Shown piece by piece: positions 53,667 through 62,324 of a DNA stretch of 64,000 bases; the stretch's first letter is position 1, and each line of letters opens with the position of its first letter. The stretch spans positions 41,243 through 105,242 of the forward strand of contig JBJHBT010000011.1 of the NCBI GenBank assembly GCA_050485645.1, read 5' to 3'. The DNA comes from JBJHBP01 sp050485645. GTDB lineage: Bacteria; Pseudomonadota; Gammaproteobacteria; Steroidobacterales; Rariloculaceae. The notes below the pieces were generated by a model. The model had not been told where the DNA came from and searched no databases. It saw only the letters and a program-made list of their open reading frames with translations. Made by a program: the position numbers and the translations under genes.

Positions 53667-53745
53667 TACCGGACGTGACGCCGGACATTGGCGTAGCGGC
53701 ACGGACTTGCGAGAATCCAGGACCGACTGACCACCCGAGCAGCAC

Positions 53746-54444
53746 ATGCCACGACCCAGTATCCGCCCCCTTGTCATTGGCATTCTGCTGTTCGCCGTGC
53801 TGGCGGCGGGCGGCTACCTCACCTATGAGCTGGGCAGACATCAGGGCGGCTATGCGATGTTCGACGTGCGCCGCGAACTGTCTGAGTATCAGCGGCGACT
53901 GGAGCAGCGCGATCAGGCGGTGACTGCGCTGGAGCGACAGGTGGCGATGCTGGAGATGTCGCGCGACATCGATCGCGCCACTTACGCACAGGTCGAGGCC
54001 GATCTGACCGAGCTGCAGGCGCGTATCCATGTACAGCAGGAAGAACTGGAGTTCTATCGCGGCATCGTGTCACCGGACGATGCAACCGCCGGGCTGCGGG
54101 TCCAGAGTGCGGAGGTCAGTCCGCTGGACCGTGAGGGCGGTTACATGGTGAAGCTGGTGCTGGTGCAGACCATCGTGCATACGTCCGAAGTGGCGGGCGT
54201 CATGTCGTTTCGCGTTGCCGGATCGGTGGCCGGGGAAGAAGCGGAGTACGCGATCCAGGATCTTGCGGCAGGCGTCGAGGCCGACGGGCTGCCCTACGGA
54301 TTCCGCTATTTCCAGGGATTTGACGTCAGAATCCGTCTGCCTGCCGGGTTTGACGCCCGGCGGCTGATTGTGGAGCTGTCGCCAGCTGAACCGCGTGCGG
54401 AACGCGTCACACATGAATTCCCGTGGTCCGATATCATCACATAG
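53746..54444 (+). CDS. DUF6776-like membrane-anchored protein
   Basis: 232 residues. One N-terminal membrane segment (PLVIGILLFAVLAAGGYLTYELG), a coiled-coil (about 42-100: EYQRRLEQRDQAVTALERQVAMLEMS) and a C-terminal beta domain with ELEFYRGIVSPDD at its start. This is the layout of the uncharacterised family next to bactofilin and erpA genes in gammaproteobacteria. I infer a periplasmic beta domain. Function unknown. Confidence 0.75.
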   Translation: MPRPSIRPLVIGILLFAVLAAGGYLTYELGRHQGGYAMFDVRRELSEYQRRLEQRDQAVTALERQVAMLEMSRDIDRATYAQVEADLTELQARIHVQQEELEFYRGIVSPDDATAGLRVQSAEVSPLDREGGYMVKLVLVQTIVHTSEVAGVMSFRVAGSVAGEEAEYAIQDLAAGVEADGLPYGFRYFQGFDVRIRLPAGFDARRLIVELSPAEPRAERVTHEFPWSDIIT

Positions 54445-54544
54445 TTCGGCCCGTGCAGCGCGGGCCGGTCTGGTCCCCGGCCTGTGGGGTGATGCCGTTC
54501 GTTCCACAGGGGGTCAGAGGTCACGCAGGGAGTTCAGCAGCAGC

Positions 54545-54997
54545 ATGTTCGGCAACAGCAGACGACGCAGGCAGGCGGCCATCGGTACACTGGTCGGACC
54601 CGAAACCCGGGTGCATGGCGATATCGAATTCCAGGGCGGATTCCATGTCGATGGCTACGTGAAGGGCAATGTCCAGTCCATCAAGGATCCGCAGGCCATG
54701 CTCAGCATCAGCGACCGCGGCTGCGTTGAAGGTTCGGTATTCGTCTCCCATATTGTGCTGAATGGCACCGTCAAGGGTGATGTGCATGCGACTGAGCGCG
54801 TGGAACTCGGCCCGAATGCCCGGGTCATTGGAAACGTACAGTACAAACTGATCGAAATGGCCATCGGGGCCGAGGTCAACGGCAAGCTGATACACGATGC
54901 TGACCGGAGCGGCGAACTGGCTGCAACGGATTCGGCCAGGGAATCGGATGCCGCGGGGGTATCACACCCCGCAGCCGTTGCAGGAGATTCAAAATGA
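54545..54997 (+). CDS. Bactofilin-type polymer-forming cytoskeletal protein
   Basis: 150 residues. The central right-handed beta-helix is visible (IGTLVGPETRVHGDIEFQGG, VDGYVKGNV, GSVFVSHIVLNGTVKGDVHATERVELGPNARVIGNV), with unstructured ends. Bactofilins form filaments that localise envelope proteins. The start at 54545 (MFGNSRRRRQAAIG) gives a basic N-terminal tail; the open frame upstream to 54368 overlaps the preceding gene and is not bactofilin-like. Overlaps erpA by 4 bp. Confidence 0.93.
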   Translation: MFGNSRRRRQAAIGTLVGPETRVHGDIEFQGGFHVDGYVKGNVQSIKDPQAMLSISDRGCVEGSVFVSHIVLNGTVKGDVHATERVELGPNARVIGNVQYKLIEMAIGAEVNGKLIHDADRSGELAATDSARESDAAGVSHPAAVAGDSK

Positions 54998-55362
54998 GCG
55001 AGACAATGGAACATGTCGATAGCGGTACGCAGACTGCGCCGCTGAACTTTACTGATGCGGCAGCGCGCAAGGTCGGGCAGCTGATCGAACAGGAACGCAA
55101 TCCGGCGCTCAAGCTTCGTGTCTACATCCAGGGCGGAGGGTGTTCCGGCTTCCAGTACGGGTTTACCTTCGACGAGGAAATCCAGGACGGCGACACCGAG
55201 GTGGAGAACGGCGGTGTGACACTGCTGATTGATCCGCTGAGCGTGCAGTATCTGACCGGCGCCGAGATCGACTATCGCGAGGATCTGTCCGGCGCGCAGT
55301 TCATCATCCGCAATCCCAACGCTTCCACTACCTGCGGCTGCGGGTCTTCCTTCACGGTTTGA
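54994..55362 (+). CDS. erpA: Iron-sulfur cluster insertion protein ErpA
   Basis: 122 residues. An A-type Fe-S carrier for isoprenoid synthesis and other enzymes. Three cluster-binding cysteines are visible: GGCSGFQYGF (about residue 50) and TTCGCGSSFTV (about 114 and 116). An AGGAG ribosome-binding site lies inside the end of the bactofilin gene. Stop overlaps the ppx TTG start. Confidence 0.97.
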   Translation: MSETMEHVDSGTQTAPLNFTDAAARKVGQLIEQERNPALKLRVYIQGGGCSGFQYGFTFDEEIQDGDTEVENGGVTLLIDPLSVQYLTGAEIDYREDLSGAQFIIRNPNASTTCGCGSSFTV

Positions 55363-56945
55363 ACGCCGACGCCACCGGGCTTCCTTCGCCAGGCGGCGCG
55401 GCTGCGCAGGATGAGGCGGTTGCCGGTGCCGGCAGGGCACCGGTTCTTGCCGCGCTGGATCTTGGCTCCAACAGCTTTCACATGATCGTTGCCCGTGAGC
55501 AGGAGGGGCAGCTGATCGTGATCGATCGGCTGCGCGAAATGGTGCGCTTCGCCTCTGGCCTCGATCAGTACGGCTATCTCGACAGCGGCAGCCAGGAGCG
55601 GGCGATGGCCTGCCTGAAACGCTTCGGTCAGCGGATTCGCGACATGCAGGCGCATCAGGTGCGAGTCGTCGGCACCAACACCTTTCGTCGCGCGCGCAAC
55701 GCCGAGTGGTTTCTTGCGGCGGCGGAAAGTGCGCTGGGTCATCCGGTGGAGGTCGTGTCCGGCATCGAGGAAGCCCGGCTGATCTATCTGGGCGTTTCCC
55801 ATCATGTGGAACGCCACGTTGGCACCACATTGGTCATCGACATCGGCGGCGGCAGCACCGAGCTCATCGTCGGCGAGCACTTTGAGCCGCGTCATCTGGA
55901 AAGTCTGTCGATAGGTGCCGTCGGCGTGAGCCAGCGCTATTTCGCGGGCGGCCGCATCAGTCGCAGGCGATTCAACAAGGCGCGCATGGCCGTACGACTG
56001 GAAATGCAGCCCGTTGCCGCCTACTTCAAGCGCGTCGGCTGGTCGAAGGCAGTAGGCTCATCGGGCACCGTTCGCGCCGCCGCGCAGATCGCGCATGAAC
56101 TCGGCCTCGTCGACCAGGATGTGAGCACGGCGGCGCTTGAGACCATCATCAGCGAGATGGTTGCCGCGCGCCATGTCGATGCACTGACCCTGCCGTCACT
56201 GGGGAGCGAGCGCGCGCCGGTCTTTCCGGGCGGACTGGCGATTCTGGTGGAGGTGATGAACAGCCTGGGTATTGCCGAGCTCCAGGTCAGCGACGGCGCG
56301 CTGCGCGAAGGCCTGTTGTACGACATGCTTGGACGTCTGCACGACGAGGACATGCGCGAGCGTACCGTCCGCGCCATGCAGCGCCGGTATCACGTCGATG
56401 AGGAACAGGCCGCACGCGTCGAACTCACCGTGATGCAGCTGTGGCGCGGTGTGACGACGGCATGGGCGCTGGACGACCCGCGTTTCGGCCGCCTGCTGGC
56501 GTGGGCTGCGCGTTTGCATGAAGTGGGTCTGGATATTGCTCATTCGAGGTATCACCAGCACGGCGGCTATCTGCTGGCGAATGCCGACCTCCCGGGGTTC
56601 GAAAAACTGGAGCAGCAGCAGCTGGCGCTGCTGGTCGGGTTTCACCGGCGCAAGCTGGACGCACTGTCGTTCGAGAAGCTGCGACCGGAGTGGCATGTGC
56701 CGATGTTCCGAATGATCGTGCTGCTGCGGCTGGCCGTATTGCTGAACCGCTCACGCACCGTGGCCGACGTGCCGATACCGGAACTGATGCCTGGTTCGCA
56801 GCGGCTGCAGCTACGCTTTCCGGATGCATGGCTGGATGAGAATCCGCTCACCGAGGCGGACCTTGGCCGCGAGCGGCAGCTGCTGGCAATGCGTGGCTTT
56901 GCGCTGGTAGTCGAGGCCGGCGTTCAGACCGATTCAGCGAGCTGA
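55359..56945 (+). CDS. ppx: Exopolyphosphatase (Ppx/GppA family)
   Basis: 528 residues from a TTG start that overlaps the erpA stop. ASKHA-fold domain motifs: AALDLGSNSFHMIV (residues 31-44) and VIDIGGGSTELIVG (about 158-171), plus a C-terminal HD-like region (ARLHEVGLDIAHSRYHQHGGYLLAN). It degrades polyphosphate, and possibly pppGpp. The first 27 residues are a non-conserved Ala/Gly-rich tail. The 3' end overlaps convergent ppk by 22 bp. Confidence 0.93.
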   Translation: MNADATGLPSPGGAAAQDEAVAGAGRAPVLAALDLGSNSFHMIVAREQEGQLIVIDRLREMVRFASGLDQYGYLDSGSQERAMACLKRFGQRIRDMQAHQVRVVGTNTFRRARNAEWFLAAAESALGHPVEVVSGIEEARLIYLGVSHHVERHVGTTLVIDIGGGSTELIVGEHFEPRHLESLSIGAVGVSQRYFAGGRISRRRFNKARMAVRLEMQPVAAYFKRVGWSKAVGSSGTVRAAAQIAHELGLVDQDVSTAALETIISEMVAARHVDALTLPSLGSERAPVFPGGLAILVEVMNSLGIAELQVSDGALREGLLYDMLGRLHDEDMRERTVRAMQRRYHVDEEQAARVELTVMQLWRGVTTAWALDDPRFGRLLAWAARLHEVGLDIAHSRYHQHGGYLLANADLPGFEKLEQQQLALLVGFHRRKLDALSFEKLRPEWHVPMFRMIVLLRLAVLLNRSRTVADVPIPELMPGSQRLQLRFPDAWLDENPLTEADLGRERQLLAMRGFALVVEAGVQTDSAS

Positions 56946-59080
56946 CGCAGCAGCGTCAGCTGCGCGCTGCGAGGTTCCTCGTCACTGTGTGGCTGCAGCA
57001 GCGAATAGCCGCCGTCGGAACGGAGCTCCCACGCCTGGGTATTGTCCGCCAGGCAGGTATCCAGATCCGCCAGCAGGCGGCGCTTGAGTTCCGGGTTCAC
57101 GATCGGGAACATCAGCTCGATGCGGCGAAAGAAGTTCCGGTCCATCCAGTCGGCACTGGCACAGAAGACTTCTTCGCGACCGCTGTTGTGGAAGTAATAG
57201 CAACGCGAGTGTTCGAGGAATCGGCCGATGATGGAGCGGACGCGTATGTTTTCCGAAACGCCTGGCAGGCCCGGTCTCAGGCAGCAGATTCCACGCACGA
57301 TCAGATCCACATAGACGCCGGCCGAGGAGGCTTCATACAGCGCCCTGATCACTTCCGGCTCCACGATCGCGTTGACCTTGGCAATGATGTGGCCTGTGCC
57401 GCCGGCCCGAGCGTGCTCGGTCTCGCGGCGAATCTTTGCGATCAGGCGGTCATGCAGGTTGAACGGTGACTGCGACAGCAGGTGCAGCTCACGCGTCTTC
57501 ATCAGGCTGGTGAGCTGCATGAAAATCTGGTGCACGTCTTCGCCCAGCTGTTCATTGGCCGACAGCAGGCCATAGTCGCTGTAGGCGCGCGCCGTTTTCG
57601 GATGGTAGTTGCCCGTGCCCAGGTGAACATAGCGACGCAGGCGGCCATCCTCGCGGCGCACGACCAGAATCATCTTGCAGTGGGTCTTGTAGCCGACCAC
57701 GCCATACACCACGTGCGCGCCGGCTTCCTGCAGTTTGCTGGCCAGTTCAATGTTGGCGGCTTCGTCGAAGCGCGCGCGCAGTTCGATCAGCACCGTGACT
57801 TCCTTGCCGGACTTGGCCGCCGCTACGAGGTTTTCGACCAGCGGTGAGTCGGGGGTCGTGCGGTACAGCGTCTGCTTGATCGCAAGCACGTCCGGGTCGG
57901 TGCCCGCGCGATAGACGAAATCCATGACCGGCGCGAACGACTCGTACGGGTGGTGCAGCAGGATGTCTTCCTTGGCGATGGCGTCGAAAATGTTCATGTT
58001 CGCCAACTGCCTGGGAAGGCCGGCCGTGAAAGGCGGGTACTTCAGTTCATCGCGATTGACGAGGTCATAGACCGCCAGCAGCCGGTTCAGATTGACCGGA
58101 CCGGGCACCTGATAGAGATCGGCGCGTGTCAGTCGGAAGTGCTTGAGCAGGTACTGCGCCAGCTCCTCGGGGCAGTCGTGGGCGGTCTCCAGGCGCACCG
58201 CGGCACCGTAGCGGCTCTCGAACAGCTCGCCCTCGAGCGCCCGCATCAGGTCGTCCGTGTCCTCATCATCGATGTACAGATCGCTGTTGCGGGTGACACG
58301 AAACTGGTAGCAGCCGTCGATGTCCATGCCGGAGAACAGCTGGTCGACGAAGGCGTGAATGACCGAGGACAGGAAAACGAAAGCGTTCTCCCCGGGCTGG
58401 CCGAGATTCTCCGGTAGCTGTATCAGGCGTGGCAGCGACCTTGGCGCCTGCACCAGCGCACGATGGCAGGGGCGGCCGAAGGCATCGCGGCCATGCAGGC
58501 TGACGATGAAGTTCAGACTCTTGTTCAGGATGCGCGGAATGGGCCGGGTCGGGTCCAGGGTGGTGGGACTGAGCACCGGCACGATGCTGTTCTCGAAGTG
58601 ATCCTGCAGCCACTCGCGCTGTTGCGGCGTCCAGTCGTCACGGCGGATCAGACTGATGCGCTGCGCGCGCAGGGCGGGTATCAGTTCGTCGTTGAGCAGC
58701 CTGTACTGCTCTTCCACCAGCGCAGCGGTTTTCTCCTGCACGATGCGCAGCACTTCGGCCGGCGGCAGGTTGTCCGGGCCGCTGGGCGTGTTGCTGACTT
58801 CCAGACGCTGTTTGAGGCCGGCCACGCGAATCTCGAAGAACTCGTCCAGGTTGGTGGAGGAGATGCAGAGAAACTTGAGCCGCTCCAGCAGCGGGATGCG
58901 TTCGTCCTTCGCCTGTTGCAGTACGCGCAGGTTGAATTCCAGCTGCGACAGTTCGCGGTTGATGTAGAACTCCGGCGCTTTCAGGTTCGGTGCTGCCACT
59001 GCGTCGCTGTCGACCTGTGCGGCGGGTGCCGGGATGGCTGACGGGCTGTCTGGCGCGCTATGACGAAGACTGGTGACCAT
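56924..59080 (-). CDS. ppk: Polyphosphate kinase 1
   Basis: 718 residues. Polymerises the gamma-phosphate of ATP into polyphosphate. N-terminal family start FYINRELSQLEFNLRVLQQA, the phospho-His region VHLGTGNYHPKTA (about residue 485-497), and SRCYYFHNSGREEVFCASADWMDRN-type segment near 630 are present. Antisense to ppx over 22 bp. The start overlaps the end of anmK by 23 bp on the same strand. Confidence 0.96.
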   Translation of the reverse strand: MVTSLRHSAPDSPSAIPAPAAQVDSDAVAAPNLKAPEFYINRELSQLEFNLRVLQQAKDERIPLLERLKFLCISSTNLDEFFEIRVAGLKQRLEVSNTPSGPDNLPPAEVLRIVQEKTAALVEEQYRLLNDELIPALRAQRISLIRRDDWTPQQREWLQDHFENSIVPVLSPTTLDPTRPIPRILNKSLNFIVSLHGRDAFGRPCHRALVQAPRSLPRLIQLPENLGQPGENAFVFLSSVIHAFVDQLFSGMDIDGCYQFRVTRNSDLYIDDEDTDDLMRALEGELFESRYGAAVRLETAHDCPEELAQYLLKHFRLTRADLYQVPGPVNLNRLLAVYDLVNRDELKYPPFTAGLPRQLANMNIFDAIAKEDILLHHPYESFAPVMDFVYRAGTDPDVLAIKQTLYRTTPDSPLVENLVAAAKSGKEVTVLIELRARFDEAANIELASKLQEAGAHVVYGVVGYKTHCKMILVVRREDGRLRRYVHLGTGNYHPKTARAYSDYGLLSANEQLGEDVHQIFMQLTSLMKTRELHLLSQSPFNLHDRLIAKIRRETEHARAGGTGHIIAKVNAIVEPEVIRALYEASSAGVYVDLIVRGICCLRPGLPGVSENIRVRSIIGRFLEHSRCYYFHNSGREEVFCASADWMDRNFFRRIELMFPIVNPELKRRLLADLDTCLADNTQAWELRSDGGYSLLQPHSDEEPRSAQLTLLRQLAESV

Positions 59081-60191
59081 GATCAGGACAGTATACGCCG
59101 CCCAGTGTTACAGCTTGGCGTGCGCCCGTCACACCGGGCAGGTTGCCGGGGCGCCCCAGCAGGCGCTGGCGCGCAAGCCATGCGAATGCCGCCCCTTCCA
59201 CCCAGTCCGGCGCGACGCCGTGGACGTCAGAGCTTTCCACGGCGGCTGGCGCCAGCCTTCGGCGCAGTCTCGCCATCAGGTCACCGTTGTGTGTACCGCC
59301 GCCGCAGACCACGATCCGGCTGCAGGCGGGCGCGGCCGTGGCGATGGCCGCGGTGATCGACGCGGCGGTCAGTTCTGCCAGTGTGGCCTGAACATGCTGC
59401 GGCTCGGGCATGGCGGGCAATGCGTCGAGGCTGCGCTGCAGCCAGCCGGGATTGAAGTACTCTGGTCCGGTCGATTTCGGCCACGGTTGCGAGAAGTAGG
59501 GATCCTGGAGCAGCAGGTCCAGCAGGCCTTCGTGCACCGAGCCGGTCCGTGCCCAGGCGCCATCCGCATCAAAGCGCCGACCGTTGTGACGGGCGTGCCA
59601 TGCATCCAGCAGCGTGTTGCCCGGGCCGGTATCGAAGCCAGCCACCGCCATGGCCGGGTCGAGCACGGTGATATTGCTGATGCCGCCGATGTTCAGCACC
59701 ACACGGGTCTGCGTTTCGCTGTGCAGCCACCAGTGATGGAAGGCCGGCACCAGTGGCGCGCCCTGACCGCCGCAGGCGACATCCAGCCGCCGGAAATCGG
59801 CCACCGTGGCGATGCCTGTGCGCGCCGCGACGATGTTGGGATCGGCGATCTGCCAGCTGAACGGCTCGTCGCCGTCGGGTGCGTGGTACAGCGTTTGGCC
59901 GTGATGGCCGATGGCCGCCACCTCGTCCGTGGCGCAGCCGGCGTCTTTCAGCAGTGACAGCGCACAGTCGGCAAAGAACCGGCCCAGTGCCACATCCAGC
60001 CGCCCCAGTTCGACGACGGACTGCGGCCCGGCACCCAGGGCCCTGCGCAGCCTGTCGGCCAGTGCGACGGGATACGGCGTGGTGGCGGCATCGCGAATGA
60101 CGCAGCGATGGTCATCGATGGCGGCCAGCACGGCGTCGACGCCGTCCATGCTGGTGCCCGAGATCAGGCCGACGTAGAGATTGCCGGCCAT
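59058..60191 (-). CDS. anmK: Anhydro-N-acetylmuramic acid kinase
   Basis: 377 residues from MAGNLYVGLISGTSMDGVDAVLAA, the family start. It phosphorylates 1,6-anhydro-MurNAc during peptidoglycan recycling. ATP-binding segments VVLNIGGISNITV, GFDTGPGNTLLDAW and VVCGGGTHNGDLM are visible. A Met seven residues earlier (60212) is possible. It works in the same recycling pathway as ampD at 44.7 kb. Downstream of the M23 peptidase gene. Confidence 0.95.
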   Translation of the reverse strand: MAGNLYVGLISGTSMDGVDAVLAAIDDHRCVIRDAATTPYPVALADRLRRALGAGPQSVVELGRLDVALGRFFADCALSLLKDAGCATDEVAAIGHHGQTLYHAPDGDEPFSWQIADPNIVAARTGIATVADFRRLDVACGGQGAPLVPAFHHWWLHSETQTRVVLNIGGISNITVLDPAMAVAGFDTGPGNTLLDAWHARHNGRRFDADGAWARTGSVHEGLLDLLLQDPYFSQPWPKSTGPEYFNPGWLQRSLDALPAMPEPQHVQATLAELTAASITAAIATAAPACSRIVVCGGGTHNGDLMARLRRRLAPAAVESSDVHGVAPDWVEGAAFAWLARQRLLGRPGNLPGVTGARQAVTLGGVYCPDHGHQSSS

Positions 60192-60254
60192 CGGCGATGC
60201 CGGGCACGCCATGCGCCGTGGCGGCCGGCGTTGGCGGCCGCCGGATCAGTCGGA

Positions 60255-62063
60255 TCAGTCCAGGGACGCAAGGCGCGTGGCTCGCTGATACAGCTCCAGC
60301 TGGCGCCACAGCGGCGCCGTTTCCCTTTCGAATTCTGCCCTGTAGGTGGCGGGAATCGGGTCCGCGTCGGGCAGCGGCACCGTCGTGGGATTACGATGCA
60401 CGCCGTTGACCCGGTATTCATAGTGCAGGTGCGGGCCGGTCGCAAGCCCGGTCATACCGACGTAGCCGATGACCTGACCCTGCTGCACGCGGCTGCCCTG
60501 ACGGTACTCGCCGAACCGTGACATGTGCGCATACAGCGTCGTGATGCCGCCGCCGTGTTCGATGATGATGGTGTTGCCGTAGCCGCCCTGCACGCCGCGA
60601 AACTGGATGCGTCCGTCGCCGGCGGCGCGAATCGGCGTGCCGGTGGGTGCGGCGTAGTCGACGCCGCGGTGGGCGCGGATCGTATTCAGTACAGGATGAC
60701 GCCGGTTCGGGTCGAAATTGGAGCTGATGCGCGTGAACTCCAGTGGTGCGCGCAGAAATGCGCGGCGCACGCTGCGGCCGTCGGGCGTGAAAAAGTGGGA
60801 GCGGTTTTCAGGGTCGACGAATCGGGCGGCCCGGTACGACCGTCCGCGGTTGATGAACTCGGCGGCGAGAATCTGCCCGTCGCGAAGTTTCTCGCCGTCG
60901 CGCCAGAGTTCTTCGTAGATCACCGTGAACTCGTCACCCTGGCGGACGTCCAGATGGAAGTCGATGTCCCACTGGAAGATCTGCTCTGCCATGTTCATGA
61001 TCACCGTGTCGGAGACCCCGGCAGCCCGGGCGGCGAGGAATGGTGAGCTGCGAATGACGCCGTGTGCGCCGACGACACGAATCTCCACATCACGGTCGAT
61101 GGTCTGCGCCGCGTAGCCGGATTCGCCGCGCGTGATGGTGAGCAGACGGATCTCATCGAGCTCTCGGGACAGGCTGAGCACGCGTCCATCTTCGTGCGTG
61201 ATGGCGATGCGGTTGCCCGGCTGCAGATGGCGCAGATGACGGGATGCCTCGTCCAGATTCACCATCGCGTGCAGGTCGGTGATGCTCAGGCCGTTGCGAC
61301 GGAACAGTCGGTCCAGCGTGTCGCCGCGATCCACGATCAGGTTGAGCGCCGCGGCTGACGGCAGGTCCTGGCCTGAGTCCGAGTAGTCCAGCGTGACCGG
61401 GTAACCGTTTTCCGGCAGCGCCAGAGGGATGGTCGTGAAGGAGCCCGCCTTGAGTGCCGGCGCGGACGCGGCTGCTGCACGAGAGGACTCGACGGCGGAC
61501 CGTGGCTCGTGATCGGTGCCGGCAGCGGTCATTCGTGCTTCGTCTGCCGATGGCAGCGTTTGCGGGGCTGCGGTGTCAATGGTTGCGGTTGCGGTTGCGG
61601 TTGCGGCAGTCGATGCGTCGTTCGCCGGCGAGCCGGGCGGCGTTGACGCGTCAGGGTCGCGGGCGGCGACGGCGACGAGATCGGCTTCCAGGTCCACCGT
61701 CTCGCTGTGGCGGTTGGCGATTGCGTCTTCGATGAGCCCGATACGCGCGACCGTGGCCCCGGGTATTTCTGACGGCGGCGTGGCAGATGCCAGCGTGGTG
61801 GCTGCCGGCGACTGTGAGTCCGTCAGCGTCGGGTCGGAGGATGTTGCCGGGTCGGATGAAGTCGATGCTGCAACGGACCCGCCCCGAGCCGCCGGTTCCG
61901 GCGCCATCGCGGATTCGTTGCGCTCACTGAGCAGGAGCACGGCGACGCACAGCGGCACCGATAAGCCGGCCACAAACCATGACCAGCGACGATTGCGCGT
62001 ACGTCGCTGGCTCCACAGGCTGTCTTTGTAATCGTGGCGAACGCCACCTGAGTACGGTTTCAC
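60255..62063 (-). CDS. M23-family peptidoglycan metallopeptidase, membrane-anchored
   Basis: About 602 residues. One membrane segment near residues 31-48 (WFVAGLSVPLCVAVLLL), a long Ala/Thr/Ser-rich linker with Ala-Thr repeats, a LysM-like/OapA-type region (IVDRGDTLDRLFRRNGLS) and a C-terminal M23 domain with zinc ligands in HRGVDYAAPTGTPI and HLHYEYRVNG. This is the OapA/MepM-like type found between anmK and tyrS in Pseudomonas. Starts GTG at 62063 or 62075; the frame is open to 62210 but that part is not protein-like. Confidence 0.92.
   Translation of the reverse strand: MKPYSGGVRHDYKDSLWSQRRTRNRRWSWFVAGLSVPLCVAVLLLSERNESAMAPEPAARGGSVAASTSSDPATSSDPTLTDSQSPAATTLASATPPSEIPGATVARIGLIEDAIANRHSETVDLEADLVAVAARDPDASTPPGSPANDASTAATATATATIDTAAPQTLPSADEARMTAAGTDHEPRSAVESSRAAAASAPALKAGSFTTIPLALPENGYPVTLDYSDSGQDLPSAAALNLIVDRGDTLDRLFRRNGLSITDLHAMVNLDEASRHLRHLQPGNRIAITHEDGRVLSLSRELDEIRLLTITRGESGYAAQTIDRDVEIRVVGAHGVIRSSPFLAARAAGVSDTVIMNMAEQIFQWDIDFHLDVRQGDEFTVIYEELWRDGEKLRDGQILAAEFINRGRSYRAARFVDPENRSHFFTPDGRSVRRAFLRAPLEFTRISSNFDPNRRHPVLNTIRAHRGVDYAAPTGTPIRAAGDGRIQFRGVQGGYGNTIIIEHGGGITTLYAHMSRFGEYRQGSRVQQGQVIGYVGMTGLATGPHLHYEYRVNGVHRNPTTVPLPDADPIPATYRAEFERETAPLWRQLELYQRATRLASLD
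61581..61604. repeat. In-frame hexamer repeat in the M23 peptidase gene
   Basis: Four perfect copies of GGTTGC, encoding alternating Ala-Thr on the minus strand within the linker. Copy-number change would lengthen the linker without shifting the frame. Confidence 0.9.
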
Positions 62064-62324
62064 ACAATGTCCCACTGAATACCGCCCGGGTAATTTAACC
62101 GCTGCATTACAGCACGTCAAAACCGGATCCGGCCATCGATGTGCGGTTTCGTGCGGCCGCTCACACTTTGGTGGCGGCGTGGTCGATGCCGGCGTGGTCG
62201 TGCCGGTCAACGGGCCCGACGTAGCCGGTGACCCCGAGGTAGCCGGTGGTGAGAGGTTGATCTATGCTGCGCGCGGGCGCCTGTGGTGCCCTTGTGATCG
62301 CTGACCCGGAAGGAATCGGCCGAA

